Below, in pieces: positions 47,600 through 57,826 of a stretch of 64,000 bases of DNA (its first letter is position 1; each line of letters opens with the position of its first letter). Below the pieces are notes generated by a model. It was given only the letters and a program-made list of their open reading frames with translations. It ran no database searches and had not been told where the DNA came from. The DNA is from Sebastes aleutianus (lineage: Eukaryota; Chordata; Actinopteri; Perciformes; Sebastidae). The stretch covers positions 4,882,001-4,946,000 of the forward strand of contig CAKAKS010000032.1 in the NCBI GenBank assembly GCA_916700875.1, given 5' to 3'. The translations under genes and the position numbers were made by a program.

Positions 47600-49058
47600 A
47601 TACTCATGTTATTGAATGTGACATTGATGTGGGAGAATCCCAGCCAGTCAGACAACAATTTTATCGTATGTCTCCAGACAAGCATGAGCATTGAGAAGCA
47701 GAGGTCAGATATATGTTGGAAAATAACATTGCTGAACTGTGTGCATCTAATTGGTCTTCCCCATGCTTGCTTGTAAAGAAGCTGGATGATACATTTCGAC
47801 CATGTACTGACCTCCGAAAAGTGAACCAACTTACAAAGCCTGACTCTTTTCGGCTCCCACGTATGGCGGAGTGTGGATCAGATCGGCTCTGCTAAGTTTG
47901 TCAGTAAGTTTGACTTGCTTAAAGGTTACTGGCAGGTTCCTTTAACACCTAGAGCTAGGGAGATTGCTGCCTTCATCATTGTATTCTTTTACCATTATGC
48001 CATTTGGGTTACGTAATGCCCCAGCCACCTTCCAGCGCCTAATGAACAAGGTGGTGTTAGGTGGGTTGTGCTGTTTATTTGGATGATGTCGTAATATACA
48101 GTGACACTTGGGAGGAGCATCTTCAGAACATTCAGAGCCTGTTTGACCGTCTGGCGTGGGCTCCAGTCACCTACCTGGGTAAAGTGGTTGGCCAAGGGCA
48201 GGTGTGCCTAGATAGGGCAAAGGTGTTGGAAGTTGACCAGTTTCCTGTTCCGACTACCAAGAAAGAGCTCTCTCGTTTCTTGGGTATGGTGGGGTACTAC
48301 CGTGGGTTTTGTAAAAATTTAGTAAGACCTTTAGTGGTGTACACAGACACTCACTCCAAAACCCAAATCAACGGCTGATGCACTGGTGTCTTTTCTTGCA
48401 GCCATTTCATTTAGACATACGTCATGTAAAGGGAGCTGATAGTACAGTGGCTGATGCCATGTCCCGAGCTACTACTGTTTAAGTTAACATGTGTTTCCTC
48501 CCTGCAGTTTCTCTATCTGTCCATTCTGGCTTTCTTCTCTCTTAAAATGCTTCCTAGGTACCAAGGTTGCTGAGGGGGTGACCTTGATGGTTAAGAAATG
48601 AGACAGGGTACTTGGTAGTTGTGACTGACTCTTAAGAGAGGGGGTGTGACGACCTCTCTCTCTCTTACTCTACTGACTGAGTGCTTTGCTGCAGCCTTTG
48701 CAGATCCAGGGAGTAGCTGGTTGGTGTAGCTAGGAAGGTCGTCTGTTGTACCTGCCAATCTGGGCTGGGCTGCCGAGAAGCCATAAAAGGACTGCTTCTG
48801 ACAGTCTCACTCTCTCTCAGCTGGGCCTGCTGCATCTACCTCACCATTCTTTCTTTGTTTGGTTTGTCACACCATCCAACACACATTACACCATATTTTC
48901 ACTCATGCACACACTACTAACATGACTGATCTCTCTCCTACTTACACATCCCACCAGTTAGTTGATATGTTTGTTAATTTGAGTTAAATAAATTACTTGA
49001 TATTGATATATCTGTGTGGCCTCCCTTTTTGTTGCCAGCCTTGAGCCAGGTGGTAACA
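47600..49058 (+). mobile_element. 5'-truncated, decayed Ty3/gypsy element with 3' LTR
   Basis: Reverse transcriptase remnants (47700-48380), a tail of the integrase-proximal region (LDIRHVKGADSTVADAMSRA near 48410-48475), a purine tract AAGAGAGGGGG (48634-48644) and an LTR (48645-49058). The LTR starts TGTGACGACC, has a TATA-like CCATAAAAGG near 48781 and an AATAAA near 48987, and probably ends TGGTAACA. The 5' LTR, gag, protease and most of pol are missing. This family differs from the LTR at 2820 and 54179. Confidence 0.8.
47713..48480 (+). pseudogene. Ty3/gypsy reverse transcriptase remnant
   Basis: Readable blocks in order: SNWSSPCLLVKKLDDTFRPC, RKVNQLTKPDSF, SKFDLLKGYWQVPL, MPFGLRNAPATFQRLMN, the catalytic VYLDDVVIYSD (near 48073), VTYLGKVVGQGQVC and ELSRFLGMVGYYRGFCKN. 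Frames shift at least four times, and a segment between the catalytic motif and the thumb is deleted. It is clearly dead. Confidence 0.85.
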
Positions 49059-49539
49059 CTGGTAGAGGGGAAGGGACTTTGAAATAGAATGTAGAAATAA
49101 AAACAAAATAATAATGACTAAAAATAAAAATGTTGAGTGATGAGTCCTCATTGAACAGATACCTATAAATGAAAATAAAAAACAAATCCCTGCTGAGTAA
49201 CCGAGAAACCGTGAAGTGTAGAATGAATGTGACACTCTCCCCTTCAACAACTTTGTCAAGGTGCCCCTGACCTTGAGCAAGGTGTTGAATCCAAACTCCC
49301 AGCTGTTGAAGCTGCTCAGAGGCTGACAGCCTCCGCCAAGGTGCCCGAGTGCGATTGCCCCTCCACCCCCTCTCCGTTCAGCTTGCGTCATCATCCACGT
49401 GTATTTGTGTTTATGTTGAGATCAGCTGTACATAGCGGAGCAGCGTAAAAAACTTCATTGAAACTGGACAGAAACAAAATAAAACTCACCGAAACCATCG
49501 TCGTTACTCTTTCCAACAATCACCAAGTGTCTCTCTCTC
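49059..49539. other. intergenic, no gene seen
   Basis: Short frames only. Sequence following the gypsy LTR is unassigned. Confidence 0.35.
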
Positions 49540-49836
49540 TCTCTGAAGGAAAGAGGCGGGGTCATGCGTCACCAACTCGTCATCACTGCGCATGTGTTAT
49601 ACCCAGAGGTCTTAATGTTCTGGCTGATTTGAATCCTTAAAAAGATTCCTTAATCCTCATTATGATCCGGATCGCCACCAAAATCGAATGGATTGCTCAT
49701 TGTGCCACACCCCACCCCTCCAAAATATTTCATTCAAATCCATCACGGATTTTTGGAGTAATCCTGCTAACGGACAAACCAACGCCAGTGAAAACATAAC
49801 CTCCTTCCTATAGGCCTTTGGCCTTGGCGGAGGTAA
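49540..49836 (-). repeat. dispersed repeat R4, copy 1
   Basis: Related to the insertion at 54501-55076 in inverted orientation. Shared blocks: TGCGCATGTGTTATACCC, GATCCGGATCGCCACCAAAAT, TTTTGGAGTAATCCTGCTAAC and the end CCTTGGCGGAGGTA. The end CCTCCGCCAAGG with AGGAGGTTATGTTTTCA is common in fish genomes. No coding capacity is present. Confidence 0.75.
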
Positions 49837-50099
49837 CAATAATATAAATCTCAGTCATATATCACTTAACACATAAACCATAATAAAATAGGTATTTACA
49901 GAGTAAGTTCTGCGTATTTGCAAATCGCCCTTTGTTTTTTGTGGATGTGATTTTACGCAACACAAATACATGTTTGTGGATAGTTAAATATTTGGAAATC
50001 ATGGCTTCACATTTGTGGATTGTCTTCTGTGGATTACAACTAATAAAGTCCAATAAAAACTTCCATATAAATCCATATTGTTCAGCAACCAGCGCCAGT

Positions 50100-50394
50100 G
50101 AGAGTAGCGTGTGTCAGAGCAGCCTGTAGCCCTGATATACTGCAGATGGACTAGAGAGCAGACTCAGCTCCTCGGCAGCAGCAGCAGCCTCACTCACTCT
50201 GCCTCATCTTCCTCCTCCTCCTCCTCACACCATGGACGCATCTCTCACATCATCATCCTCCCGTCGCAACAATTAATGCTCATCGGCTGATTTAAAGACG
50301 CGAGCTGACGAGAGAAAACTCCGATTTCCTCTGGAGGATTTTAGTTGTTTTTTCATCTCCGTGGCCACCGTTGTGTCCAGCTGTGGAGGACAAG
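50100..50394 (+). promoter_or_regulatory. gabrg1: gabrg1 5' UTR and probable promoter region
   Basis: The stretch just before the gabrg1 start has a short CAG run, a CCTCCTCCT run and a 14-codon upstream ORF (50232-50276) in strong initiation context. The transcription start is unknown. There is no clear TATA box close to the ATG. Confidence 0.5.
50232..50276 (+). other. upstream ORF in the gabrg1 leader (14 codons)
   Basis: CACCATGG gives a strong Kozak context. The frame encodes MDASLTSSSSRRNN and stops at TAA 50274-50276, 118 bases before the main ATG. It would lower main-frame translation if it is within the mRNA. Confidence 0.5.
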
Positions 50395-50471
50395 ATGAGG
50401 CGGCTTTTTGTCAGAGCTGTGCAGCACGAAGCGATGAACCTCTGGCTGCTTCTGTCTCTCCTCGGAATCTG
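50395..50471 (+). CDS. gabrg1: GABA-A receptor gamma-1 subunit, coding exon 1 (signal peptide)
   Basis: ATG 50395 begins a frame that encodes MRRLFVRAVQHEAMNLWLLL and then SLLGIW, a basic start followed by a hydrophobic core as in a signal peptide. The exon ends at CTG/GTAAGT in phase 2, and exon 2 enters with the one base needed to complete the codon. A second in-frame ATG (50434) sits right before the hydrophobic core and could also serve. The call rests on the frame and phase fit with exon 2 rather than on similarity, because signal peptides vary. Exon 2 lies 7 kb downstream. Confidence 0.75.
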
Positions 50472-51296
50472 GTAAGTGATGTGAGCGGGGATCATGTTCT
50501 TCATCATGATGAAGAGAGGGAGGTTTATCAGGAGGGGACTGGTTGCAGATGTTGCAGATGTTGCCGCCTTTGCCCTCCACAGCTGCGTGTCCGGATGGTG
50601 TAGGTTATCCTACCTGTGTTCACAGTGGAGCTAGCTGCTCATTGTGTGGAGCTGATGGGGCCTTAGATGATGATTAAAATAAACAAACCTTGAGCCATAG
50701 CTATGTCTGCATTCTCCTCATCAGTGACATTTATAGATTGTATTTGGGTGGCTTTATTCCACCTCCATCTGAGGGTCTGTCATATAGAGCTGTAGGGTGT
50801 CATGTGGTCTATTGATGGACGGATGATGGATGAGTTTGTTCCTTAGTTGGGAGACATCACTTACATCAGCCCCAGAGGACACCTCTGCCAGCTGCTTCAC
50901 AGAGGTGTAACTTGTTTCCTGGTGAGGACAGGAAAAATGTGAAAATGTTACAGTAGAAGCTGCTGATCATAGCACATTCTCAGACACTCTTCTCTGAGGT
51001 AATGTAATCCACCCAACAAAGTAAGATTTGGAGGCTGAATGGAATGCTATAAACCTCAAATTAAAACAACAACAAATTAGATTGTTAATATTGCCTATTT
51101 CAAAATAGAATTGCAAAACAAGTTTTACATTTTTCTATTATTATTATTATTCCAATTACCATATGGGTTGACTTTTGTGTCTTTATTATGCAATCAAACT
51201 GAATAAGTTTTAGAAAAAAAATTCCACACTACATTAAAAAAATAGATTTGAGAGCAAGACTAACGACACTGCAATCAAAAAAGGTTTATTGCAAGT

Positions 51297-52358
51297 AGGG
51301 TTGTTAATAATTAACCGTTTAACCGACATTAAGCATTTTAACCAATTAAAGCTGCAGTAGGCAATATATTTTTGTCATCATTGGGCAAAAATTCCATAAT
51401 AACCTTTCAGCATATTGTAATTCAAGTGTTCTGAGAGATAACTAGACTTCTGCACCTCCTCATGGCTCTGTTTTCAGGCTTTAGAAAATCTAGCCCGTGA
51501 CGGGAGACTTTGTCCAATCACAGGCCATTTCATTGAGAGAGTGTTCCTATTGGCTGTGCTACAGTCATGTGACCAGATTTCCACCAGATGTCACCAGATT
51601 TCACAATGGCGGTGGCGTCACAAACATTCTTATTTTACAGCTAAACAGTACACTACAAGATGATTCTGAAAACATTTGAGGCGAGAAATAGGCTTTAACG
51701 TAACATAATATTGATTCATATTTGATCAGCGCTGCCTAGTTTTACCGTTTCGTCGGAGTTCACGAGTGATTGACAGCCGGCTCTCACAGACAGCAGATGG
51801 ACAGCAGACTTCAGATCAGCTCTCACTGCTTGTTTTCCTCCGCTCTGTGAAATCTTGCAGATGCCGTTAGGAGCACCGGAGGACACAGAGGAACTTGATT
51901 TTTTTCAGGTTACCTGTTTCATGTACTACTGTCACGATATAGCGACCGTTTTATAAAAATAACTTTTTTTAATCATATTTGCTCCAATCTCACCTACTTC
52001 AGCTTTGAAAGGGTTAAAAGAAATGTTAATAACCAATTAAAAAGCTGAGAAAAACTTGTCACTTTGAGGGGAAAAGCTGGTCCATCTACAGAGAGTCGGA
52101 GCCGGAATTACAGATACAGGAAGTTGTAGCCTTGTAGCATTTATTCACTGACAAATAAACTGTACACACACTGTCTGCTACAGCTACGTTCACAGCTATA
52201 ACGCTCCCAGACAGGGGACTCGGTTGTCTGTTGAGCTCCTACACTGCAGCTGGCGCACCGCTGCATGCGAGGCACAAATCTTGACGGTTAATGGTTAATA
52301 ATCGGTCAACGAGGGCCGGTTATCGGTTAAGAAAAAATTTCAAAAATAGCATCCCGAG
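51297..52358. mobile_element. hAT-like element R5 with 8-bp duplication, carrying an inserted R1 element
   Basis: TTGCAAGT occurs exactly at 51289-51296 and 52359-52366. The ends AGGGTTGTTAAT and, inverted, CGGGATGCTATT are imperfect terminal repeats. Inside, AACCGTTTAACCGACATT and GGTTATCGGTTAAG are internal echoes. The R1 copy (51349-52007) splits the element, so the insertion order is R5 first, then R1. Confidence 0.75.
51349..52007 (+). repeat. dispersed repeat family R1, copy 2 (full length)
   Basis: Begins AAGCTGCAGTAGGCAATAT and ends CACCTACTTCAGCTTTGAA, imperfect inverted termini. It is the reference copy for 275-770 and 28437-28970. The AATTAA and GGTTAA flanks hint at a TTAA-type target but are not decisive. 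Confidence 0.75.
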
Positions 52359-52795
52359 TTGCAAGTAAATAATACATTTATGATGAAAATGTATCAAAGT
52401 GAATCCAAAGTTTTTCCTGCTGTGGAGCTGAATCTCGTGGGCGGGACCTACGCTGAAAGATGTATCTCGATCATACTGATAGCTTGGCAACATCCACTGT
52501 TATAGAAATAAGAGAGGGAGTTTTGAAATCTGCATTGATTTTCACTGTTTGAGGTTTGATTGGTGCTAACTGACATTCTGACTGGAGAATTGGCGCCACC
52601 TACTGCTTATCTCGATGAACCAACTCCTAATAATCAGATCGCTGTAGTGGATGGAAACAAGCATATTGTTGGAAATAAAAGAAAAGAAATATAACTTGTT
52701 TTCCAGAATTGTTCTCCAGTAGGGGAGATCGGGGCACAACATAACACATTTAGGTCTTGGCTAAATAATAATAAAAAAAAAAATGGTTAGATTAA

Positions 52796-52839
<44 letters not shown>

Positions 52840-53493
52840 CTTTATTGATCCCGAGGGAAATTCAAGATTCCAGCATCACAGTTCCATAGTGCAAACATAT
52901 TAGTAAAAAGGCACAAGTGAGTAGTACAAAGTACATATAAAAATCATATCAGATATAAAAAATGCCAGGAGATGAAGAAAACTGTTAAAAATGAATATAG
53001 TGCAGAATAAGAACTGAGATACGGGACTATTAAAAATATGATTATGGTGCAAAAAGTGATTTAGTGCTGGATAAGAAGATTTAAAGACCAGGGGATTAAG
53101 AAATGTCAAATATTGATTATAATGCAGGATAAGAACTGAGGTAGAGAGTTTAAAAAAAAAAATAGACTACTTTGCAGAATATGCTGTACATTGTTTGAAT
53201 ACAGTAAAACAAGTCAATAAAGTTGCAGAGTAGAGCTGTTTGTGGTGTGCAGAATTAAAAAGTCTATGAAAGTGCACTGTGTGCATTAACCGTCCTGCCG
53301 ACCGTCCTCCTTTGTCCCCCTCCTCCTCCCTAGAGAGGTGTTGTACAGTTTGATTGCTCGGGGGACAAAGGATTTCCACTTGGGGAGCAGCAGCCTGCCG
53401 CTGAACGAGTTCCTCTGTTTGGTGATGACGGCGTGCAGAGGATGGCTGGTGTTGTCCAGTATGGCCAGCAGTCTGTTGAGTTGTCTTTCCTCT
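52796..53493 (-). mobile_element. 5'-truncated LINE, 3' end with (GATA)n tail
   Basis: On the minus strand the segment from 53493 down reads like the C-terminal end of a fish LINE ORF2 (TSHPLHAVITKQRNSFSGR, then LLLPKWKSFVPRAIKLYN), followed by a 3' UTR. It ends with GAATTTCCCTCGGGATCAAT and a (TATC)n run (plus strand 52796-52840). Truncation at the 5' side and a microsatellite tail are usual for such LINEs. The family is not fixed (Rex- or L2-like). Confidence 0.75.
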
Positions 53494-54173
53494 AACTTAA
53501 TTAATTAATTAATTGATTAAAATAACATTGTAAAAGTGGTACAAGTTCTTAGAACATTATGATAGAAGTCTATCATGGTCATCCCCATGCTCTATTACGT
53601 CTCATAAGTTGATGCAATTTTTGGGTTAATAACATTTGTTACACAGATTTGGTGCTAAATTGAACCATTTTTTACCACTCGAGAATTGATAAGTGATCAG
53701 TAGTATTGAGGAACACCATAGAAAAAGCCATGTTGGGATTTGGTATGAAAACTTTTGACATTTTAAAATTGGATGGCGAGCACTTCTGCTTTGGAAACTG
53801 CTCAGAAACCCCCCATATTGTCAATATACATAAAGCCAAACACCCTCTGAATGCTCTAGGTCTCTAGTTTGTGGCTGTAAAGTTTCATGAGGCTGTGATT
53901 ATCCCAGAGGTCACCACAGGTCATTTTATACAGTGAGGAAAAAAAATGGTCTCAATACAATGAAATGGCTACTATGGGAACTAAGATCATCACACATGGA
54001 TACAGTTGGGCTCATTGGATCCACAAGAGTGTTAACTTTACAGTGATACTGGATTCATGCCAAGACTGTTTATGGACCCCAGTATACAGAAATATTCAAA
54101 CAAACCATTTTTAGAATAGGTGGAAAAAACACATTTATTCGTTTTTTGCCCAAAACTGCATGTGATTATCATA

Positions 54174-55267
54174 AAGTGTGTGAGGGTCACTTGCCACTCA
54201 GCAGGCTGGTAGGGGTTAATTATCTCTGAGGAGAGGCAGCTGTGGAGCTTAATTGTCCCTGATGAGGATCAGGTGGTTGAAGCCTATATCTACACCTGGT
54301 TTCAGTGCTCAGGTGCTGACTCGTTGTCTGTTTGTCAGAGGGTGCTGTCCTGTTTTTGCTGTATCTGTGTAGGGGTGTGTGAATCCGCAGAAGTACCATG
54401 TGAACCTGTAGGATTCACTCACCATTTATGTTCTTCTCAGAGCTGGAGTCTCTTAGAGTGGGTTAGGTCTGTGTGGCCTGCCTTCGCTGGTTCCTTTGTT
54501 ACCTCCGCCAAGGCCGTAGGCCTAGGAAGGAGGTTATGTTTTCACCGACGTTGGTTTGTTTGTTTGTTTGTCTGTTAGCAGGATTACTCCAAAAGTCCGC
54601 CATATGGATTTGAATTTTAGAGGGGTGGGGGTGTGGCACAATGAACAATCCATTAGATTTTGGTGGCGATCCTGATCATGATCCGGATTCAGGAATATTT
54701 TTAAGAATTGCGATCAACCTGAGCTTTAAAACCACAGGGTATAACACATGCGCAGTGTAGCTGATGATGCGTTGACGCATGACACCGCCTCCTTCCTCCT
54801 TCTGAGTGCAGAGAGATATGTGTGTGGATGTGTGTGCGGGAGCTGCTGGCAGTCCACGGTGAGAAAGAACAAAGCGGTAGATGACGGGATGAGTGACAAC
54901 GTAGTGTAACGTTATACAGACATAACAAGGCTGCTGAATGAGAGAGGCATCCGCCGATACGTTGCACGGAAACACAACGTGTAATAACAAGCCGACCACC
55001 TCACGGTACCGCCAGCTGTGAGCTTTTTTTAAAGTCATGTGTTGGTGGAGGTCTGCGCTCTCCGAGTGCAATTCTAGTTTCCTTTATGTTCTAGTCAGCT
55101 GCTCGGCAGTGGTGTTTTAGTCTTTTCAAGATATATTGAGTGTAGGGAGCCTTCCTTTTAGGCCCGTTTTCATTAATTGCTTGCGATTTGGCGTTATCCT
55201 TCGGGATTAACTTTTAGATTCTCCTGGTCCGCAATTGCATCCCGCTCCCCGTTTCCCTGACAAAGTG
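54174..55267 (+). mobile_element. solo gypsy LTR with 5-bp target duplication, split by R4
   Basis: The LTR at 54179-55262 matches the one at 2820-3327 (for example CTCAGCAGGCTGGT, GATGAGGATCAGGTGGTTGA and CTGGTCCGCAATTGC). AAGTG flanks both sides exactly (54174-54178 and 55263-55267). No internal region remains, so LTR-LTR recombination removed it. A 576-bp R4 element interrupts it at 54501-55076. Confidence 0.88.
54501..55076 (+). repeat. dispersed repeat R4, copy 2, inserted into the solo LTR
   Basis: Starts ACCTCCGCCAAGGCCGTAGG and ends GAGTGCAATTCTA. GTT lies on both sides of the insertion. Comparison with the uninterrupted LTR at 2820 gives precise edges. The (GTTT)n run near 54553 and the GGTGGCGATCCTGATC block match the copy at 49540-49836. 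Confidence 0.82.
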
Positions 55268-56314
55268 GGCATGTCTGTGTGGCCCGGGCCCAACAGCCAA
55301 TGGCAAGGCCGCAACTTAGAATACCAGTTAGATTTAACAATGAATGTTTTTGCTTAGAGCCGACAACGCCACCTAGGAAATACTTAGAGCCTAGGACTCT
55401 GATAAATTCAGGTTCTTTTAAAATCAGGTGAGCAGAGTTAAAAACCAGGCAGAAGTCTAAAATCAAATTAAAACCAGATTTATTACAATTAAAATAACAT
55501 GGGTCTAAAAGGAATGATTAATCTAAAAGCTAAAAGGAATAAAATGCTACTAGCAACAAGGTTAAAACCCTATAAAAAGTCCAGTCCAATCCAGTGATCT
55601 AGTCCAATCCTGCTCTTTAATCCAGTCCAGTCCAGTCCACTCCAGTCCAATCCAGCGATCCTCCCGTGTCCGCGTTTTAGCTCCTCCCGTACTCCTACCA
55701 CGCTGCTGCCCGTCTCGGCCGTCTCTCCAGCACCGTCCGAAACTGTGAAATAACAGAGACCAGGACCAGTAGTGTGTTCTCCACTACTTGGCTATCACAA
55801 CTCCAGCTAAAAGCTATCCTGGTCTGTTTCAGTGTGTCCGCCACGTAAATGTACCAAAGGGTACTTACGTTTTCTGAGTGAATCTGCGTTGGCGGACACG
55901 GTCTGCTGCATGTAGTCTCACAGGAACTCTCAGGTCACTGGGCTGGTAGGTAGTAGTCAGGAGAGCCGTTCTGCTGCACTGCTGTCCCTGGACTGTCTCT
56001 GACTGAAGATCCCCCCCTTCTGTGAGCCGCTCCCTCCTTTTTGTCCTCTCTACCTGTGCTGCATCCTGCTAATTGCAGGCGCTCCGCCACACCTGTCGCT
56101 CCTCTCCTAATCAGTCTCTTTGATTGGGGGTGTGGCTGTCCACGGGTCCAGTTCATGACATCTTAAAAACACACTTCATTCTACATATTAAAAGCAACCC
56201 AAACAACCAACATGCAGGATAAAACATACAAAATAGAATAAAAACAACCATAAAACATAAATCATGCACAAGTCATTTTTGACCCTGTCACATCTGTAAA
56301 AGGGTAAAGACACG

Positions 56315-56520
56315 TGGGTACCCATAGAACCCATTTTCATTCAGTTATCTTGAAGTCAGAGGTCAAGGGACCCCTTTGAAAATGCCAGTTTTTCCTTGCT
56401 AAAATGTAGCCTAACTTTGCTAGAACATGTTGGACATGGTTGTTACCAATATCCCTTAGGTTTTCTAGTTTCATATATCTGTACCTTCACTCTAGCCACT
56501 GAAATACAGTGAAGTCGGTC
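56315..56520 (+). repeat. dispersed teleost repeat (GGTACCCATAGAACCC family)
   Basis: Carries GGGTACCCATAGAACCCATT, then GAAGTCAGAGGTCAAGGGACC and TTGCTAGAACATGTTGGA, a block order seen in many fish genomes. It is non-coding. Confidence 0.6.
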
Positions 56521-56673
56521 GGAATTGCCCATGGTCTCGTGGGTCTGATAGAACTAGGGTTACAATATCGTAACCTTCGTTGTAACTCACACAGGCTCCG
56601 CCCTCTACTGGACTCTATGGTTACACTGGGTGGAGCCCGATAGATGTACGCCCTGTCGTGACACCATCTCGAC

Positions 56674-57030
56674 TAGGGATGCAAATTTTTCCTCTAACTG
56701 ATAAACGACTCTCGTTAACCGATTATTAACCGTTAACTGACAAGATTAGTGCGTCTCACGCGTCTCAGTAGCTTACTGTTACTGTTGTCACCGATTACTG
56801 TTACTTACGGAGGGTTACTGTAGCAGCCATGATGCTGCGTGTGTTGTCCCAGTAAGTCTCCACCGTATCATTTAGTTAAGCTGCACGGTTGTCAGCTGTG
56901 TGTCTGCCTGGCATAACGTAATGCTATCAAGTGTCTGACAGACCGTTTGTGTGTTTGTGCTACTTTCACAGCTATAGCTTTGCTTTGTGCTCACCGTTGT
57001 CACACACATAGGGTCTGTCAGCGCGGCGTA
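56674..57030 (+). repeat. hAT-like repeat related to R5 (partial)
   Basis: Begins CTAGGGATGCAAATTTTTCC and contains GTTAACCGATTATTAACCGT, echoing the ends of the element at 51297-52358. The right end is not clear. Confidence 0.5.
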
Positions 57031-57461
57031 ACGTTAGCAAGTGGCGGCGGTGATCGTCGGAGTGTCGGGAGGCGCTTTCAAACAGCAGCTGTTTGCAACT
57101 GGCAGCTCTTCTTTTAATATTAGACGATATAAATATTACACATACCTACCATATTTACAGCCCCCTCACCCCCCAAGAAAATATATCCAACGTCCCTGGT
57201 TACAGAGCTTTAATTTCTTCCTGCATGCAGGAATCAGTTGGACCATGACGTGGTCCGAGTGTCCTCCAGGGCAGCATGAGGGACAGCGTGATAGGCACCG
57301 CTGATTGCATTGTAACATTGATCCAAAACGTTCTCCTCTCTGATCGGGCTTTTAATTAACTGTCTATTTTGGGAGTTCATGGCTGGGATTACTTCATCGA
57401 TTATATGAAAATACTGTCCGTGTTTGCATCTTACAATGTTTCCTTTTTTTCCGCTCCACAG

Positions 57462-57622
57462 TGCAGCATTCGGACCCAGTACACAGGAAGACGAGGACTA
57501 TGAAGACGTGCCCATAAATAAGACGTGGGTCTTATCACCGAAGGTCTACGAGAGCGATGTAACTATGATCCTAAACAAACTTCTGCAGGGCTATGACAAC
57601 AAACTGCGGCCTGACATCGGAG
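57462..57622 (+). CDS. gabrg1: GABA-A receptor gamma-1 subunit, coding exon 2
   Basis: The exon encodes the start of the mature extracellular domain: an acidic leader QEDEDYEDV, then INKTWVLSPKVYESDVTMIL and LLQGYDNKLRPDIG. The INKT sequon is a likely N-glycosylation site. The acceptor is CCACAG. The 5' splice site is GGAG/GCAAGT, a GC donor, needed to rejoin exon 3 in frame. The open frame runs on into the intron to 57777, so intron retention would give a truncated product. Confidence 0.93.
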
Positions 57623-57758
57623 GCAAGTCCAGTTTATCCTCTGTTTTTATCTTTAGGTTGATAAGACAGACAGAATCTTTTTGGACATCAGCCAACAACA
57701 AACATGCAAAAGTTGATACTGTCTATGTCAGTGAAGTGTGTCTTGGGTTATGTTTCAG

Positions 57759-57826
57759 TGAGGCCGACAGTGATTGAAGCAGCTGTGTATATCAACAGCA
57801 TTGGACCAGTGGACCCCATCAACATG
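57759..57826 (+). CDS. gabrg1: GABA-A receptor gamma-1 subunit, coding exon 3
   Basis: A 68-bp exon, the standard size for this exon in the family. It encodes (V)RPTVIEAAVYINSIGPVDP and INM, and PVDPINM is gamma-1-like. The acceptor is TTTCAG and the donor ATG/GTGAGA. Intron 2 before it is only 136 bp. Confidence 0.95.

Larger units (their letters stand above)
50472..57461 (+). other. gabrg1: gabrg1 intron 1 (about 7 kb, repeat-filled)
   Basis: This GT-AG intron holds a nested hAT-type element (51297-52358), a LINE tail (52796-53493), an interrupted solo LTR (54179-55262), a CCAGT-type simple repeat (about 55580-55656) and further dispersed repeats. The spans 52367-52795, 53494-54173 and 55657-56314 show nothing that I can assign. 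A 73-codon minus frame near 55935 is not supported. Confidence 0.75.

Noticed and set aside
57424..57461. ATG at 57424 as start of gabrg1 exon 2
   Set aside because: The bases before 57462 are a pyrimidine tract and acceptor. The true start fits exon 1 at 50395 by phase.
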